From Pelomonas candidula (GTDB lineage: Bacteria > Pseudomonadota > Gammaproteobacteria > Burkholderiales > Burkholderiaceae_C): a stretch of DNA of 64,000 nucleotides. Shown one piece after another: positions 22,925 to 31,661 of this stretch. How positions within the stretch are numbered: the first letter of the stretch is position 1; each line of letters opens with the position of its first letter. The notes under the pieces are model-generated. The model saw only the letters and a program-made list of their open reading frames with translations, had not been told where the DNA came from and did no database searches. The translations under genes were made by a program, and so were the position numbers. The DNA lies in NCBI RefSeq assembly GCF_043555985.1, contig NZ_JBIGIC010000007.1, positions 1 through 64,000 on the forward strand, given 5' to 3'.

Positions 22925-23410
22925 ATGAATGAATTTGACGCCATCGACATCCGGCTGCTGGACGCGCTGCAGGCCGACGCCTCGCTGAGCAACCAGGACC
23001 TGGCCGCCCGCGTGGCCGTGTCGCCGGCCACTTGCCTGCGCCGTGTGAAGCGGCTGGTGGAGGCCGGCGTCGTCGAGCGTCGCGTGGCCATCCTGTCGCC
23101 CGACAAGCTGGGTGCCGGCCTGTCCGCCATCCTCGAGATCACGCTGGACCGCCAGGGTGCCGAGCACCTGGACGCCTTCGAGGCCCGTGCCGTGCAGGAG
23201 GCGGCCGTGCAGCAGTGCTGGCGCGTGTCGCCGGGGCCGGACTTCGTGCTCGTGGTGCAGGTGGCCGACATGCTGGCATATCACGCGCTGACGCAGCGGC
23301 TGCTGACGCAGGACGCCAACGTGCGCAACATCAAGGCCTTCTTCGGCGTGAAGCGGGCCAAGTTCGACACGCGCATTGGCCTGCCAAGCACCGACTCAGC
23401 AGGGCGCTGA
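22925..23410 (+). CDS. Lrp/AsnC-family transcriptional regulator
   Basis: A 161-aa protein with the standard layout: an N-terminal HTH (DIRLLDALQADASLSNQDLA, then SPATCLRRVKRL) and a C-terminal RAM ligand-binding/oligomerisation domain (~70-150, with GPDFVLVVQVADM and FFGVKRAKFDTRI). Such proteins respond to amino acids and usually autoregulate. It is divergent from glmS over an AT-rich spacer containing a 13-bp inverted repeat. The effector and the regulated genes cannot be told from the sequence. Confidence 0.9.
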   Translation: MNEFDAIDIRLLDALQADASLSNQDLAARVAVSPATCLRRVKRLVEAGVVERRVAILSPDKLGAGLSAILEITLDRQGAEHLDAFEARAVQEAAVQQCWRVSPGPDFVLVVQVADMLAYHALTQRLLTQDANVRNIKAFFGVKRAKFDTRIGLPSTDSAGR

Positions 23411-23437
23411 ATCAGCGATGTGCAGGAGGGTGAACTC

Positions 23438-24199
23438 TCACTTGCGCTGCCGGACGTAAACGCCATCGAAGGCCACGTTCACGCCACCGCACAGATGGTT
23501 GTCGCTGGCGATCAACAAGGGCCCCACAAGACTGAGTCGGAGCCGGCAGCGAGCCTCACCCGTTCCGGGCGGGTATTCGACGTTGAGCGTGTTGTGCTCA
23601 GGGATGGCAATGCCTTCCACGAAGCCCGTATGAAAAGGCGGCGCATTGCGCCCCGGCCAGTAGGCGCGCCCCAGGACGCGCAGCGCGCCACGGTCGCCGC
23701 TTTGCAGCACGAGCGTGTCATCACCGCTTTTCCAGACGCCCGCCCAGGCGTCTGCTCCGGGGTGGGCCTCGGGCTCCCGCATGGCCACTTTGGACAGCGG
23801 CAGCCACCCCACGGTTTCATGGCCTCGCTTCGGTTGATACCAGGCGCAAGCGAAACCCCTCAGGGTCTTGGACACGATCACGGTGTCGCCGGGGATCAGG
23901 TAGGGCTTGTCCAGGCATTGCGGATCATCCACATCCGGGCAATGGCCCGGGTCATAGGAGGTCCTCGAGAAGTCCCAATCCTTGAGGAAATGGATGCGCT
24001 CACCCGGCTGGCCCGTGATGCGTGCCGGCTTGAACGCAGGGAGCTCGCCCGGGTAGTCGCCACCACCTGGGAAGGCACCGTTTCGGCAGAAGTAATCGGG
24101 GTTGCCGAAGACGAGCGGCTCCTCGGCCACGGCACCCGCCGACACCAGGGAAGCCACCATCAGGACAGCCGCCGGCAGGACACGTTGCGGTGCAATCAT
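23438..24199 (-). CDS. Secreted hypothetical protein
   Basis: A 253-aa protein with a clear signal peptide (basic MIAPQR, hydrophobic core, cut near VAEEP at ~25), so probably periplasmic. The mature part has five cysteines suggesting disulphides (DYFCRNG, GHCPDVDDPQC, FACAWYQ, ARCRLRL, HLCGGV) and a stretch (LIPGDTVIVSKTLRGFACAWYQPKRGHETVGWLP interrupted in this description only by length) reminiscent of a bacterial SH3-like module. I do not recognise a named family. It converges with the Lrp-type regulator and ends 20 bp before the rlmI start region on the same strand as rlmI. Confidence 0.7.
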   Translation of the reverse strand: MIAPQRVLPAAVLMVASLVSAGAVAEEPLVFGNPDYFCRNGAFPGGGDYPGELPAFKPARITGQPGERIHFLKDWDFSRTSYDPGHCPDVDDPQCLDKPYLIPGDTVIVSKTLRGFACAWYQPKRGHETVGWLPLSKVAMREPEAHPGADAWAGVWKSGDDTLVLQSGDRGALRVLGRAYWPGRNAPPFHTGFVEGIAIPEHNTLNVEYPPGTGEARCRLRLSLVGPLLIASDNHLCGGVNVAFDGVYVRQRK

Positions 24200-24218
24200 T
24201 CGTGGCTTTCGTTCCAGG

Positions 24219-25400
24219 TCAACGCTTGAGGATGCCCAGCCCCTTGAGGTAGTCGCCTTCCGGGAAACACACCGTCTGCGGATGGTCGGCTGCCGCGGAC
24301 AGGCGCTCGACGATGTAGCCGTCCACGCCCGCGTCCAGCCCGGCGCCGGCGACGATCTTGTGGAACAGGTCCGGCGCGATGCCGCCCGAGCACGAGAACG
24401 TGTAGAGCAGCCCGCCGTCGTTCAGCAGCATGAAGGCCAGGCGGTTGATGTCCTTGTAGGCCCGCGACGCGCGCTCGGCGTGCGCAGCCGTGGGGGCGAA
24501 CTTCGGCGGGTCCAGCACGATGGCGTCGAAGCGCCGGCCCTCGGCCAGGCAGCGTCGCAGCGTGGCGTTCACGTCGGCGTCCCAGGCCTCGTGGCGGCCG
24601 GCGTCGAAGCCGTTCAGCGCGACATGGGCGGTGGCCCGCTCCAGCGCCGGGCCGGAAGAGTCCACGCTGACGACTTGCGTAGCGCCGCCCGCCAGCGCCG
24701 CGACCGAGAAGCCGCCGGTGTAGCTGAAGCAGTTCAGCACGCTCTGCACGCCGTACTGCTTCACCGCGGCGGCAAAGCGGTGGCGGCTGTCGCGCTGGTC
24801 GAGGTAGTAGCCGGTCTTGTGTCCCTCGGCGACGTCCAGTGTCAGCCTCCAGTCGTGCTCTTGGATCGTCAATGCCGTGTCGCCGGAACCGCGCAGCCAG
24901 CCGGTCTGTGCGGGCAGGCCTTCCCACTCGCGGGCCTGCGCGTCGGAGCGCTCGTAGAGCCGCGTGAGGCCGGTCGCGGCCAGCAGCGCGTCGGCGATGA
25001 CGGCCTTCCAGCGCTCGGCGCCGGCGCTGCCGAACTGCGCGACCAGCGTGTCGCCGTAGCGGTCCACGACCAGGCCCGGCAGCCCGTCGGCCTCGCCATG
25101 GATCAGCCGCCAGGCGTCGGACGCGATCGCCAGCCGCGCGCGCATCGCGATCGCCTGCGCGATGCGGCGCTGGAAGAAGGCTGCGTCGATGCGCTCGGCC
25201 TCGTCGAAGCTCCACGCGCGCAGCCGGATCAGCGACTTGGGGCTGAACGCGGCCCAGGCGAGAAACTGGCCGTCGGCCGACTCGACGCTCACCGTCTCGC
25301 CCGAGTCACCGCCGCCGCGGGCGATGGAGCTTTCAAACACCCAGGGGTGGCGCTTGACGAGCGAGCGCTCCTTGCCGGGCCGCAAAGTGATTTTTTTCAT
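24219..25400 (-). CDS. rlmI: 23S rRNA (cytosine-C5) methyltransferase, RlmI family
   Basis: A 393-aa class I SAM-dependent methyltransferase with an N-terminal PUA-like domain (~1-75, ITLRPGKERSLVKRHPWVFESS), an EEHAD-type middle, and a Rossmann domain with VLNCFSYTGGFSVAAL (SAM-binding loop), LDPPKFA (catalytic strand) and the cysteine in TFSCSGGI. This arrangement is that of RlmI, which makes m5C1962 in E. coli 23S rRNA. Length matches the family. It stands in the same direction as its upstream neighbour but is separated from it by a 70-bp dispersed repeat, so its transcription may be independent. Confidence 0.9.
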   Translation of the reverse strand: MKKITLRPGKERSLVKRHPWVFESSIARGGGDSGETVSVESADGQFLAWAAFSPKSLIRLRAWSFDEAERIDAAFFQRRIAQAIAMRARLAIASDAWRLIHGEADGLPGLVVDRYGDTLVAQFGSAGAERWKAVIADALLAATGLTRLYERSDAQAREWEGLPAQTGWLRGSGDTALTIQEHDWRLTLDVAEGHKTGYYLDQRDSRHRFAAAVKQYGVQSVLNCFSYTGGFSVAALAGGATQVVSVDSSGPALERATAHVALNGFDAGRHEAWDADVNATLRRCLAEGRRFDAIVLDPPKFAPTAAHAERASRAYKDINRLAFMLLNDGGLLYTFSCSGGIAPDLFHKIVAGAGLDAGVDGYIVERLSAAADHPQTVCFPEGDYLKGLGILKR

Positions 25401-25404
25401 CGCC

Positions 25405-25474
25405 GGGCCGCCCCAAGGTGAAAAGCGCCCCCTCGGGGGGCAGTGGCCACACGAGGTGTGGCCGCGTGGGGGCT
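25405..25474. repeat. Dispersed intergenic repeat, copy 1
   Basis: A compound palindromic unit: GCCCCCTCGGGGGGC, then GGCCACAC-GAG-GTGTGGCC, ending GTGGGGGCT. It shares GCGCCCCCTCGGGGGG and GTGGGGGC with the units at 35727-35788 and 56186-56246. It probably folds into hairpins and may act as a terminator or mRNA stabiliser. Confidence 0.6.
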
Positions 25475-25482
25475 GTTGTTTC

Positions 25483-27006
25483 TCATCGCTGCAGCGTGCC
25501 GAAGGCGTAGCTCAGTTGCAAGTGCGTCAGAGGCGATGACTGGTCACTGCCACGGAGGGTGCGGAACTGGCCCACGCCAGCGCGCAGTCGCAGCCGCTCG
25601 GCGAGCCGCCACTGCGCCCAGACCTCAGCCTGCGTTACCGCGCCGCCGCCCACCTTGACGCCGCCGCCGCCGGCCGCGCCCACCAGCCATTCGGCACCGA
25701 CGCGTGTGTGGCCCCACAACGGGTCGGTCTGCAGCCCCAGCCCGAACAGGCCGAAGGAGTAGGCGCCGGCGCTGCCCGCCGCCGCGCTGCCCGCCATGGC
25801 CGCGCCATAGATGTGCGGTGAGAACTCGCGCGCCATGTTGATGGCCAGGTGGCTGACGCCCTCCTGCCGCCCGTCCTTGAAGCGCACGCGCGTCAGGTGC
25901 ATGACGCTGGTGCCCAGTTGTTGCACACGCACCGTGCCGCCGGGGTCGTCGCCGATCAGCGTGGGTGTGCGGTCCAGCGGCATCGCCAGCACGGCGCGCA
26001 CGAACGGCGCCGTGTAGGCACCGCTGGGTGCGTAGGTGAAGCCCGCGTCCATGCGCACGGTGGGCCCCCATGGCGTGATCCAGCGCAGCGTGGGCCCGGC
26101 GCGCAGCAGCCAGCCGTTGCCGGTGTCGACATTGCCGCCACCGCCCAGGCCAGCCGCGAACTGACCGCCGACGCGCAGCCGCGGCGTGCCGAACAGCGAC
26201 CAGTCCTGGCCGATCTGGCCCAGCACTTCCATGTAGCCGTCGACGCCGCCCTTGGCCGCACCCGCGGCCTCCACGCCCCACCAGCTGCCCTCGGCGATGT
26301 ACTGGCGCAGTTCCCCGCCGGCCTTGCCGACCTTGCCGGCATAGGGCGTGCCGCCGCGCGTGCGGCTGGACGGGCGCGGCTTCTCGAAGCCGCCGATCAG
26401 CGCGATCTCGTCGAAGCCCAGCCCCGTGCGCCGGCCCGAGCGGCCGGGCATGCCGGCGTCGTCGGGCGAGAAGCTGGCGAAGTCCATCGCCCGGCCGACC
26501 GTGAACGCCAGGCCCACGCCGCTCTTCACGTTGCCGCTCGGGAAGCGGATCTGCGAGATGCCGACGCCGGTGTACCAGCCGCCGCCGTTCTCGGTGCGGA
26601 TCGACAACTCGGGCCGCAGCATCAGGCCGCCGCCGAAGCGCGTGACGGCGCTCGACAGCCCGCCGCCCGCGCCCACGTAGAGGCTGGCCGCCAGGTGCGT
26701 GTTGCTGGACAGCCGCCAGCGCCGCTGGCCCGTGAAGCCCACCGTGAAGATGCCGCCGTAGTTGCCTTTGGCCGTGCCGTAGAAGCCGGGGCCGAAGCCC
26801 CAGTCGTCGTCGAAGGCCATCATGTAGTTGACCGACGCGAAAGCCGTGCGGCCGCCGTCGGGCATCTTCATGCTTGTCCAGTTGGCCTCGATGGCCGCGG
26901 GGCGTACGGTGTTCAGCCGCGCCGGGTTCGAAAAAGGCGCGTCATCGGGAATGGCCAGTGCGCAGGTGGGCAGCAGCGCCATCAGCGTGGCGAGTCGAAA
27001 ACTCAT
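25483..27006 (-). CDS. Secreted, glycine-rich envelope protein of unknown function
   Basis: A 507-aa protein starting with a signal peptide (MSFRLATLMALLPTCALA, cut near residue 18). The mature part is rich in Gly and aromatic residues and alternates short polar and hydrophobic segments (GWYTGVGISQIRFPSGNVKSG, WLLRAGPTLRWITPW, HTRVGAEWLVGAAGGG, LRLRAGVGQFRTL), the look of an outer-membrane beta-barrel. It ends LQLSYAFGTLQR rather than in the usual terminal Phe. I cannot name a family. The ATG overlaps the xerC stop codon (ATGA), so it is the last gene of the lpxL-dapF-DUF484-xerC operon. Confidence 0.75.
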   Translation of the reverse strand: MSFRLATLMALLPTCALAIPDDAPFSNPARLNTVRPAAIEANWTSMKMPDGGRTAFASVNYMMAFDDDWGFGPGFYGTAKGNYGGIFTVGFTGQRRWRLSSNTHLAASLYVGAGGGLSSAVTRFGGGLMLRPELSIRTENGGGWYTGVGISQIRFPSGNVKSGVGLAFTVGRAMDFASFSPDDAGMPGRSGRRTGLGFDEIALIGGFEKPRPSSRTRGGTPYAGKVGKAGGELRQYIAEGSWWGVEAAGAAKGGVDGYMEVLGQIGQDWSLFGTPRLRVGGQFAAGLGGGGNVDTGNGWLLRAGPTLRWITPWGPTVRMDAGFTYAPSGAYTAPFVRAVLAMPLDRTPTLIGDDPGGTVRVQQLGTSVMHLTRVRFKDGRQEGVSHLAINMAREFSPHIYGAAMAGSAAAGSAGAYSFGLFGLGLQTDPLWGHTRVGAEWLVGAAGGGGVKVGGGAVTQAEVWAQWRLAERLRLRAGVGQFRTLRGSDQSSPLTHLQLSYAFGTLQR

Positions 27007-27926
27007 TTCTTGGCTCGCGGGTGTGCGGCGTCGTAGATGCGCGCAAGGTGTTGGTGATCCAGTTGCGTGTAGACCTGGGTCGTCGTGATGTGGGCGTGGC
27101 CCAGCAGCTCCTGCACCGCGCGCAGGTCGCCGCTGGACTGCAGCAGGTGCGATGCGAAGCTGTGCCGCAGCATGTGCGGGTGTACGTGGGCCGGCATGCC
27201 GGCACTGACGGCGCGGGCGCGCAGCATCGTGCGCAGCGTGGAGCCAGCCACGCGGTGGCCGCGCGCGCCGACGAACAGTGCCGGCTCGCCCGCTGCGGCG
27301 AGCTGGCCGCGCACGGCCAGCCACTCGCGCAGCGCCGCGGCCGCCGCCTTGCCCAGCGGTGTGCTGCGGCGCTTGCCGCCCTTGCCGAGCACGTGGACTT
27401 CCGACGACTGCAGGTCGACCCAGCCTTCGGCCGTGCCGCTGGCCTGCGCATCCAGCCCGATCAGCTCGGCCGCGCGCAGCCCGGCGCCGTACAGCAGCTC
27501 GACCATTGCGCGGTCGCGCGCCTCCAGCCGCGAGTCGGCGATCTCGTCGGGCACGTGGGTGGCCAGCTGCACGGCGTCGTCCACGCCCAGCGCCTTGGGC
27601 AGCGGCTTGGGCGCCTTGGGGGCCTTCAGCCCGTCGAACGGATTCAGCGTGACGCGGCCCTGCAGCCCCAGCCAGCGGTAGGTGCTGCGCCAGACGGACA
27701 GCAGCAGTGCGATGGACTTGGGCGCGAGGCCCTCGCGGTGCAGCAGTGCGGCGAGGCGTCGGGCCTGCGCGAGGCTCAGCGCCCGCGTGTCGATGGAAGC
27801 CTCGGCCAGCATGCGCTGCAGCCGCTCCAGGCCATCGGTGTAGACCTTCAGCGTGCGCGGGCTCAGGCGTTGCTGCACACGGGCGTGCTGCAGGAATTCC
27901 TGGTAGTCCGCGCCCAGCGCCGTCAT
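27003..27926 (-). CDS. xerC: Tyrosine recombinase XerC
   Basis: A 307-aa tyrosine recombinase that with XerD resolves chromosome dimers at dif. The N-terminal SAM-like core-binding domain is ~5-95. Catalytic residues are all visible: R151 (GAGLRAAEL), a Lys in GKGGKRR (182-185), H251 and R254 (HMLRH), H277 (GHAHITTT) and Y286 (QVYTQLD). The start is fixed by the ATGA overlap with DUF484. The dapF-DUF484-xerC order is the conserved chromosomal arrangement known from many proteobacteria, which supports XerC rather than XerD or a phage integrase. Confidence 0.93.
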   Translation of the reverse strand: MTALGADYQEFLQHARVQQRLSPRTLKVYTDGLERLQRMLAEASIDTRALSLAQARRLAALLHREGLAPKSIALLLSVWRSTYRWLGLQGRVTLNPFDGLKAPKAPKPLPKALGVDDAVQLATHVPDEIADSRLEARDRAMVELLYGAGLRAAELIGLDAQASGTAEGWVDLQSSEVHVLGKGGKRRSTPLGKAAAAALREWLAVRGQLAAAGEPALFVGARGHRVAGSTLRTMLRARAVSAGMPAHVHPHMLRHSFASHLLQSSGDLRAVQELLGHAHITTTQVYTQLDHQHLARIYDAAHPRAKK

Positions 27927-28639
27927 GCCGTTGCCAGCAGCCCGGCCAGCCCGGCGCTGGCAATCTCGCCGACGCGGGTCAGGAAGTCGGTGCCCATCTC
28001 GGCCGTGTAGCGGGTCGGGTCCGGCGAGCCCAGCACCAGCAGGCCGAAGGGCTTGCCCTCGTTGACCTTGGCCAGGCTCAGCGGGATCAGCGCCAGCGAC
28101 GTCGCGATGCCGCCGCTCTCGCTCAGGCCCAGCCAGCGCGCCGCCTCGAAGCCGGAGTTCACGCCGCAGTAGGGCTGGCTCAGGCTGGAGGCGAAGCTCT
28201 TCACGTCGGCACTGACGGAGGCCGCGAATTCCGCCGCCTCGTGTGCAGGTGCCACGCCCCACATCCGCAGGCTGGCCTGCGGGATCATGAACTGGTGGCG
28301 CAGCTCGCCCAGCAGCACCTCCGGCAGCTCGGCCGGCGTGCCGGCGGCGCGCATGACGGCCAGCGTCCAGCGGTGCAGGCGGTCGGCGATGGCGACGTTG
28401 TCCTGGCCGTTGCGAATCATGTCGATGATGCGCAACTCCAGGCCCTTGATCTTGTCCCGCAGCATCTCGGCCTGGCGTTCCTGCAGCGACACGGCACGTG
28501 CGCCGTGCGGGTGCTGCAGCTGCACCGTGGCCAGCAGCGCCGCGTGGCGCTCGAAGAAGCCGGGCGTGCCCGCCAGGTAGTTGGCGATGTCGGTTTCGGT
28601 GATGCCTTGCACTGCGTCCGCGGCGGGGTTGGAACTCAC
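27923..28639 (-). CDS. DUF484 family protein
   Basis: A 238-aa protein of the DUF484 family, found almost always between dapF and xerC. The N-terminal ~1-45 (ITETDIANYLAGTPGFFERHAALLA) is the family hallmark, followed by a short coiled coil (SLQERQAEMLRDKIKGLELRI) and a GAF-like domain. It starts at a GTG overlapping the dapF stop (GTGA) and ends overlapping xerC (ATGA). Its function is unknown; conserved linkage to xerC has suggested a supporting role in recombination, but nothing in the sequence proves it. Confidence 0.9.
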   Translation of the reverse strand: MSSNPAADAVQGITETDIANYLAGTPGFFERHAALLATVQLQHPHGARAVSLQERQAEMLRDKIKGLELRIIDMIRNGQDNVAIADRLHRWTLAVMRAAGTPAELPEVLLGELRHQFMIPQASLRMWGVAPAHEAAEFAASVSADVKSFASSLSQPYCGVNSGFEAARWLGLSESGGIATSLALIPLSLAKVNEGKPFGLLVLGSPDPTRYTAEMGTDFLTRVGEIASAGLAGLLATA

Positions 28640-29475
28640 AGCTCGATCTCTCCGTCAAAAACTTTGGTTGCGGGGCCGGTCATCAGCACGGGGCTCTGGC
28701 CGCCCGTCCATTCGATGCGCAGCAGGCCGCCGCGGGTCTGTACTTCCACGGTGCTGTCCAGCCAGCCGGCGCGGATGCCGACGACGACGGCCGCACAGGC
28801 GCCCGTTCCGCAGGCCAGCGTCTCGCCGGCGTCGCGCTCGTAGACGCGCAGCGCGATGCGGTCGCGGCCGAGGATCTGCATGAAGCCGGCGTTCACGCGC
28901 TTCGCGAAGCGGGCGTGGCGTTCGATGACGGGGCCGAGTGTGGCCACCGGCGCGGTCTCGACGTCGGCGACGCGCTGCACGGCGTGCGGGTTTCCCATGG
29001 ACACGACGCCCAGTTCGACACCCTCGACCGGCCACAGCTCGAAGCCGTTCTCCAGCCGTGGCGTGAGGCCGGCAGCGTCGAAGGGCAGGGCGGCGTGGTC
29101 GAACACCGGTGCCCCCATGTCCACCGTCACGCGGCCGTCGTCGCGCAGCTTCAGCAGCAGCCGGCGGTTCATCGTGTCCACATGGATCTCGCGCTTGTCC
29201 GTCAGCCCGGCATCGACGACGAAGCGCACGAAGCAGCGCGAGCCGTTGCCGCAGTGCTCCACCTCGTCGCCGGTGTTGTTGAAGATGCGGTAGCGGAAGT
29301 CCGCGCCGGCATCGGTGCTGGGCTCGATGACGAGGATCTGGTCGCAGCCGACGCCGAAGCGGCGGTCGCCCAGCAGGCGCATCTGATCCCTGGTCAGCGC
29401 AAACGGCGCGCGGGTCGCATCGATGACGACGAAGTCATTGCCCGCGCCGTGCATCTTGGTGAAGCGCAATCTCAT
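28636..29475 (-). CDS. dapF: Diaminopimelate epimerase
   Basis: A 279-aa enzyme converting LL- to meso-diaminopimelate, for lysine and peptidoglycan. The two catalytic cysteines stand in their motifs: C75 in EHCGNGSRC and C222 in ACGTGACAAVVV. The start MRLRFTKMHGAGNDFVVID is characteristic of the family, and the length is standard. Overlaps with lpxL (ATGA) upstream and DUF484 (GTGA) downstream show tight translational coupling. Confidence 0.96.
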   Translation of the reverse strand: MRLRFTKMHGAGNDFVVIDATRAPFALTRDQMRLLGDRRFGVGCDQILVIEPSTDAGADFRYRIFNNTGDEVEHCGNGSRCFVRFVVDAGLTDKREIHVDTMNRRLLLKLRDDGRVTVDMGAPVFDHAALPFDAAGLTPRLENGFELWPVEGVELGVVSMGNPHAVQRVADVETAPVATLGPVIERHARFAKRVNAGFMQILGRDRIALRVYERDAGETLACGTGACAAVVVGIRAGWLDSTVEVQTRGGLLRIEWTGGQSPVLMTGPATKVFDGEIEL

Positions 29476-30350
29476 GGGGCTGGATTATCCGGTGCTGCGC
29501 CTATGTCCAGCCCGCGCGGTTCCTTGTAGCGGTGATAGCCCCACAGGTATTGCCCCGGCGCGCGTCGGATCAGGCTTTCCATCGCCGTGTTGATGGTGGC
29601 GGCGGCGTCTTCGGCGCTCGCCTCCTTGGCGATCTCGGGGGCTGGCAGCACGTGCACGACGAAGCCCTCGCCGCCGGGCAGCCGCTCGCCCCAGATCAGC
29701 AGCAGCGCCGCGCCGGTCTGCTGCACGAGGCGGGCGGCGAGCGTCATCGTGTAGGCCGGCTTGCCGAAGAACGGCGCCCAGACGCCCAGGCCGTCAGGCG
29801 GCACCTGGTCGGGCAGCAGGCCGATGACCTCGCCTTTGCGCAATGCGCGGATCATCTGCCGCACGCCGGCCAGCGACGCCGGGGCCGTGGCCAGCCCCGG
29901 GCGCTCGCGCGAGCCGGCCATCACGTCGCGCAGGCTCGCCTGGCGCGCGGGGCGGTAGAGCACGGTGATCGGCGCCTCGGCGCTCGTGAAGCGCTCGGCG
30001 ATGGCCTGGGCGCAGATCTCGAAGCAGCCCATGTGCGGCGTCAGCATGACCAGGCCGCGTTTCTGGGCCATCGCCTCGGCGATCAACTCGCCACCGTCCC
30101 AGCGCAGCTTGTCGCCGAGGGGCTGGCGCTTCGTCCCGACCCACAGCCACGGCAGCTCCGCCGTCATGCGTCCGGCCGCGGCGATGGCGGGTCGTGCGTC
30201 GTGCCACGCGATGCCGGCCTGGGCCACGTTGGCCTGGAAGCGGCGCCGGTAGGTGGGCGACGCGAGGTAGACGATCCAGCCCAGGGCCGCACCCAGAACG
30301 TGCAAAAACGCCAGGGGCAGACGGGATAAGACGCGGAAGACCAGGCCCAT
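29472..30350 (-). CDS. lpxL: Lipid A biosynthesis lauroyl-type acyltransferase (LpxL/HtrB family)
   Basis: A 292-aa inner-membrane acyltransferase that adds a secondary acyl chain to lipid A. The catalytic H-x4-D/E motif is H106-x4-E111 in TPHMGCFEI, and a hydrophobic N-terminal segment (~9-32) provides the membrane anchor. GLLPDQVPPDGLGVWAPFFG and the C-terminal YLWGYHRYKEP are standard for the family. Which secondary position it acylates cannot be decided. It is first in the lpxL-dapF-DUF484-xerC operon and divergent from metK over a 129-bp spacer. Confidence 0.9.
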   Translation of the reverse strand: MGLVFRVLSRLPLAFLHVLGAALGWIVYLASPTYRRRFQANVAQAGIAWHDARPAIAAAGRMTAELPWLWVGTKRQPLGDKLRWDGGELIAEAMAQKRGLVMLTPHMGCFEICAQAIAERFTSAEAPITVLYRPARQASLRDVMAGSRERPGLATAPASLAGVRQMIRALRKGEVIGLLPDQVPPDGLGVWAPFFGKPAYTMTLAARLVQQTGAALLLIWGERLPGGEGFVVHVLPAPEIAKEASAEDAAATINTAMESLIRRAPGQYLWGYHRYKEPRGLDIGAAPDNPAP

Positions 30351-30356
30351 GTTTTC

Positions 30357-30479
30357 TATACTGCGCGAATCGCCGAGTTATGGAACTACTTGCGGGGCGA
30401 TTCACAAATCCTGCTAAAGCGTTCGCCGCACCTCCCGGAGCGTCGGCAACGCCGACCCACCAGCAACCGGAGTTTAAAA
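30357..30479 (+). promoter_or_regulatory. metK promoter and structured leader
   Basis: TATACT (30357-30362) is a good -10 box; no convincing -35 box is seen. The predicted leader of about 110 nt folds into a perfect 8-bp stem (GAATCGCC 30367-30374 with GGCGATTC 30396-30403) and a second hairpin (GTCGGC 30442-30447 with GCCGAC 30451-30456) just before the ribosome site. Several SAM-sensing riboswitch classes control metK genes, but I cannot assign this leader to a known class. Confidence 0.45.
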
Positions 30480-31661
30480 GTGGCCAACGATTTCCTCTTC
30501 ACGTCCGAATCCGTCTCTGAAGGTCACCCCGACAAGGTGGCCGACCAGATCTCGGATGCCATCCTCGACGCCATCTTCGAGCAGGACCCGCGCAGCCGCG
30601 TGGCCGCCGAGACGCTGTGCAACACCGGCCTCGTCGTGTTGGCCGGCGAGATCACGACCAACGCCCACGTCGACTACATCCAGGTCGCGCGCGACACCAT
30701 CAAGCGCATCGGCTACGACAACACCGACTACGGCATCGACTACAAGGGCTGCGCCGTCCTCGTCGCCTACGACAAGCAGTCCAACGACATCGCCCAGGGC
30801 GTGGACCATGCCTCCGACGACCACCTGAACACCGGTGCCGGCGACCAGGGCTTGATGTTCGGCTACGCCTGCGACGAGACGCCCGAGCTGATGCCCGCGC
30901 CGATCTACTACGCCCATCGTCTGGTGGAGCGCCAGGCCCAGCTGCGCAAGGACGGTCGCCTGCCCTTCCTGCGCCCCGACGCGAAGAGCCAGGTGACGAT
31001 GCGCTACGTCGACGGCAAGCCGCACAGCATCGACACGGTGGTGCTGTCCACCCAGCATGCGCCCGAGTACAGCCTGGGCAACCGCATGACTGACGAGTTC
31101 TACGAGGCCATCCGCGAGGAACTCATCAAGCCCGTGCTGCCCAAGGCCTGGCTGACGCCCGAGACCAAGTACCTGATCAACCCGACCGGCCGCTTCGTCG
31201 TCGGCGGCCCGCAGGGCGACTGCGGTCTGACCGGCCGCAAGATCATCGTCGACACCTACGGCGGCGCCTGCCCGCACGGTGGCGGCGCCTTCTCGGGCAA
31301 GGACCCGTCCAAGGTCGACCGCTCGGCCGCCTACGCCGCCCGTTACGTGGCCAAGAACATCGTCGCTGCCGGCCTGGCCCGCCAGTGCCAGATCCAGGTC
31401 GCCTACGCCATCGGCGTGGCCCGCCCGATGAACGTGACGGTCTACACCGAAGGCACCGGTGTCATCCCCGACGACCAGATCGCCAAGCTGGTGAACGAGC
31501 ACTTCGATCTGCGCCCCAAGGGCATCATCCAGATGCTGGACCTGCTGCGTCCGATCTACTCCAAGACGGCGGCCTACGGCCACTTCGGCCGCGAAGAGCC
31601 CGAGTTCACGTGGGAAAAGACGGACAAGGCCCAGGCGCTGCGTGCAGCGGCCGGGCTGTAA
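30480..31661 (+). CDS. metK: S-adenosylmethionine synthase
   Basis: A 393-aa enzyme forming SAM from methionine and ATP. The start is the GTG at 30480 (VANDFLFTSESVSEGHPDK), chosen because GGAG lies 7 bases upstream and the family begins with this sequence. Signatures: GHPDK (ATP and metal binding), GAGDQGLMFGYA, and GGGAFSGKDPSKVDRSAAY. The length is typical. The last codons (KAQALRAAAGL) are partly duplicated 110 bp downstream of the gene. Confidence 0.96.
   Translation: MANDFLFTSESVSEGHPDKVADQISDAILDAIFEQDPRSRVAAETLCNTGLVVLAGEITTNAHVDYIQVARDTIKRIGYDNTDYGIDYKGCAVLVAYDKQSNDIAQGVDHASDDHLNTGAGDQGLMFGYACDETPELMPAPIYYAHRLVERQAQLRKDGRLPFLRPDAKSQVTMRYVDGKPHSIDTVVLSTQHAPEYSLGNRMTDEFYEAIREELIKPVLPKAWLTPETKYLINPTGRFVVGGPQGDCGLTGRKIIVDTYGGACPHGGGAFSGKDPSKVDRSAAYAARYVAKNIVAAGLARQCQIQVAYAIGVARPMNVTVYTEGTGVIPDDQIAKLVNEHFDLRPKGIIQMLDLLRPIYSKTAAYGHFGREEPEFTWEKTDKAQALRAAAGL

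Noticed and set aside
30480..31661. Upstream ATG at 30390 as metK start
   Set aside because: The added residues are not part of the family and the GTG at 30480 has a properly spaced GGAG.
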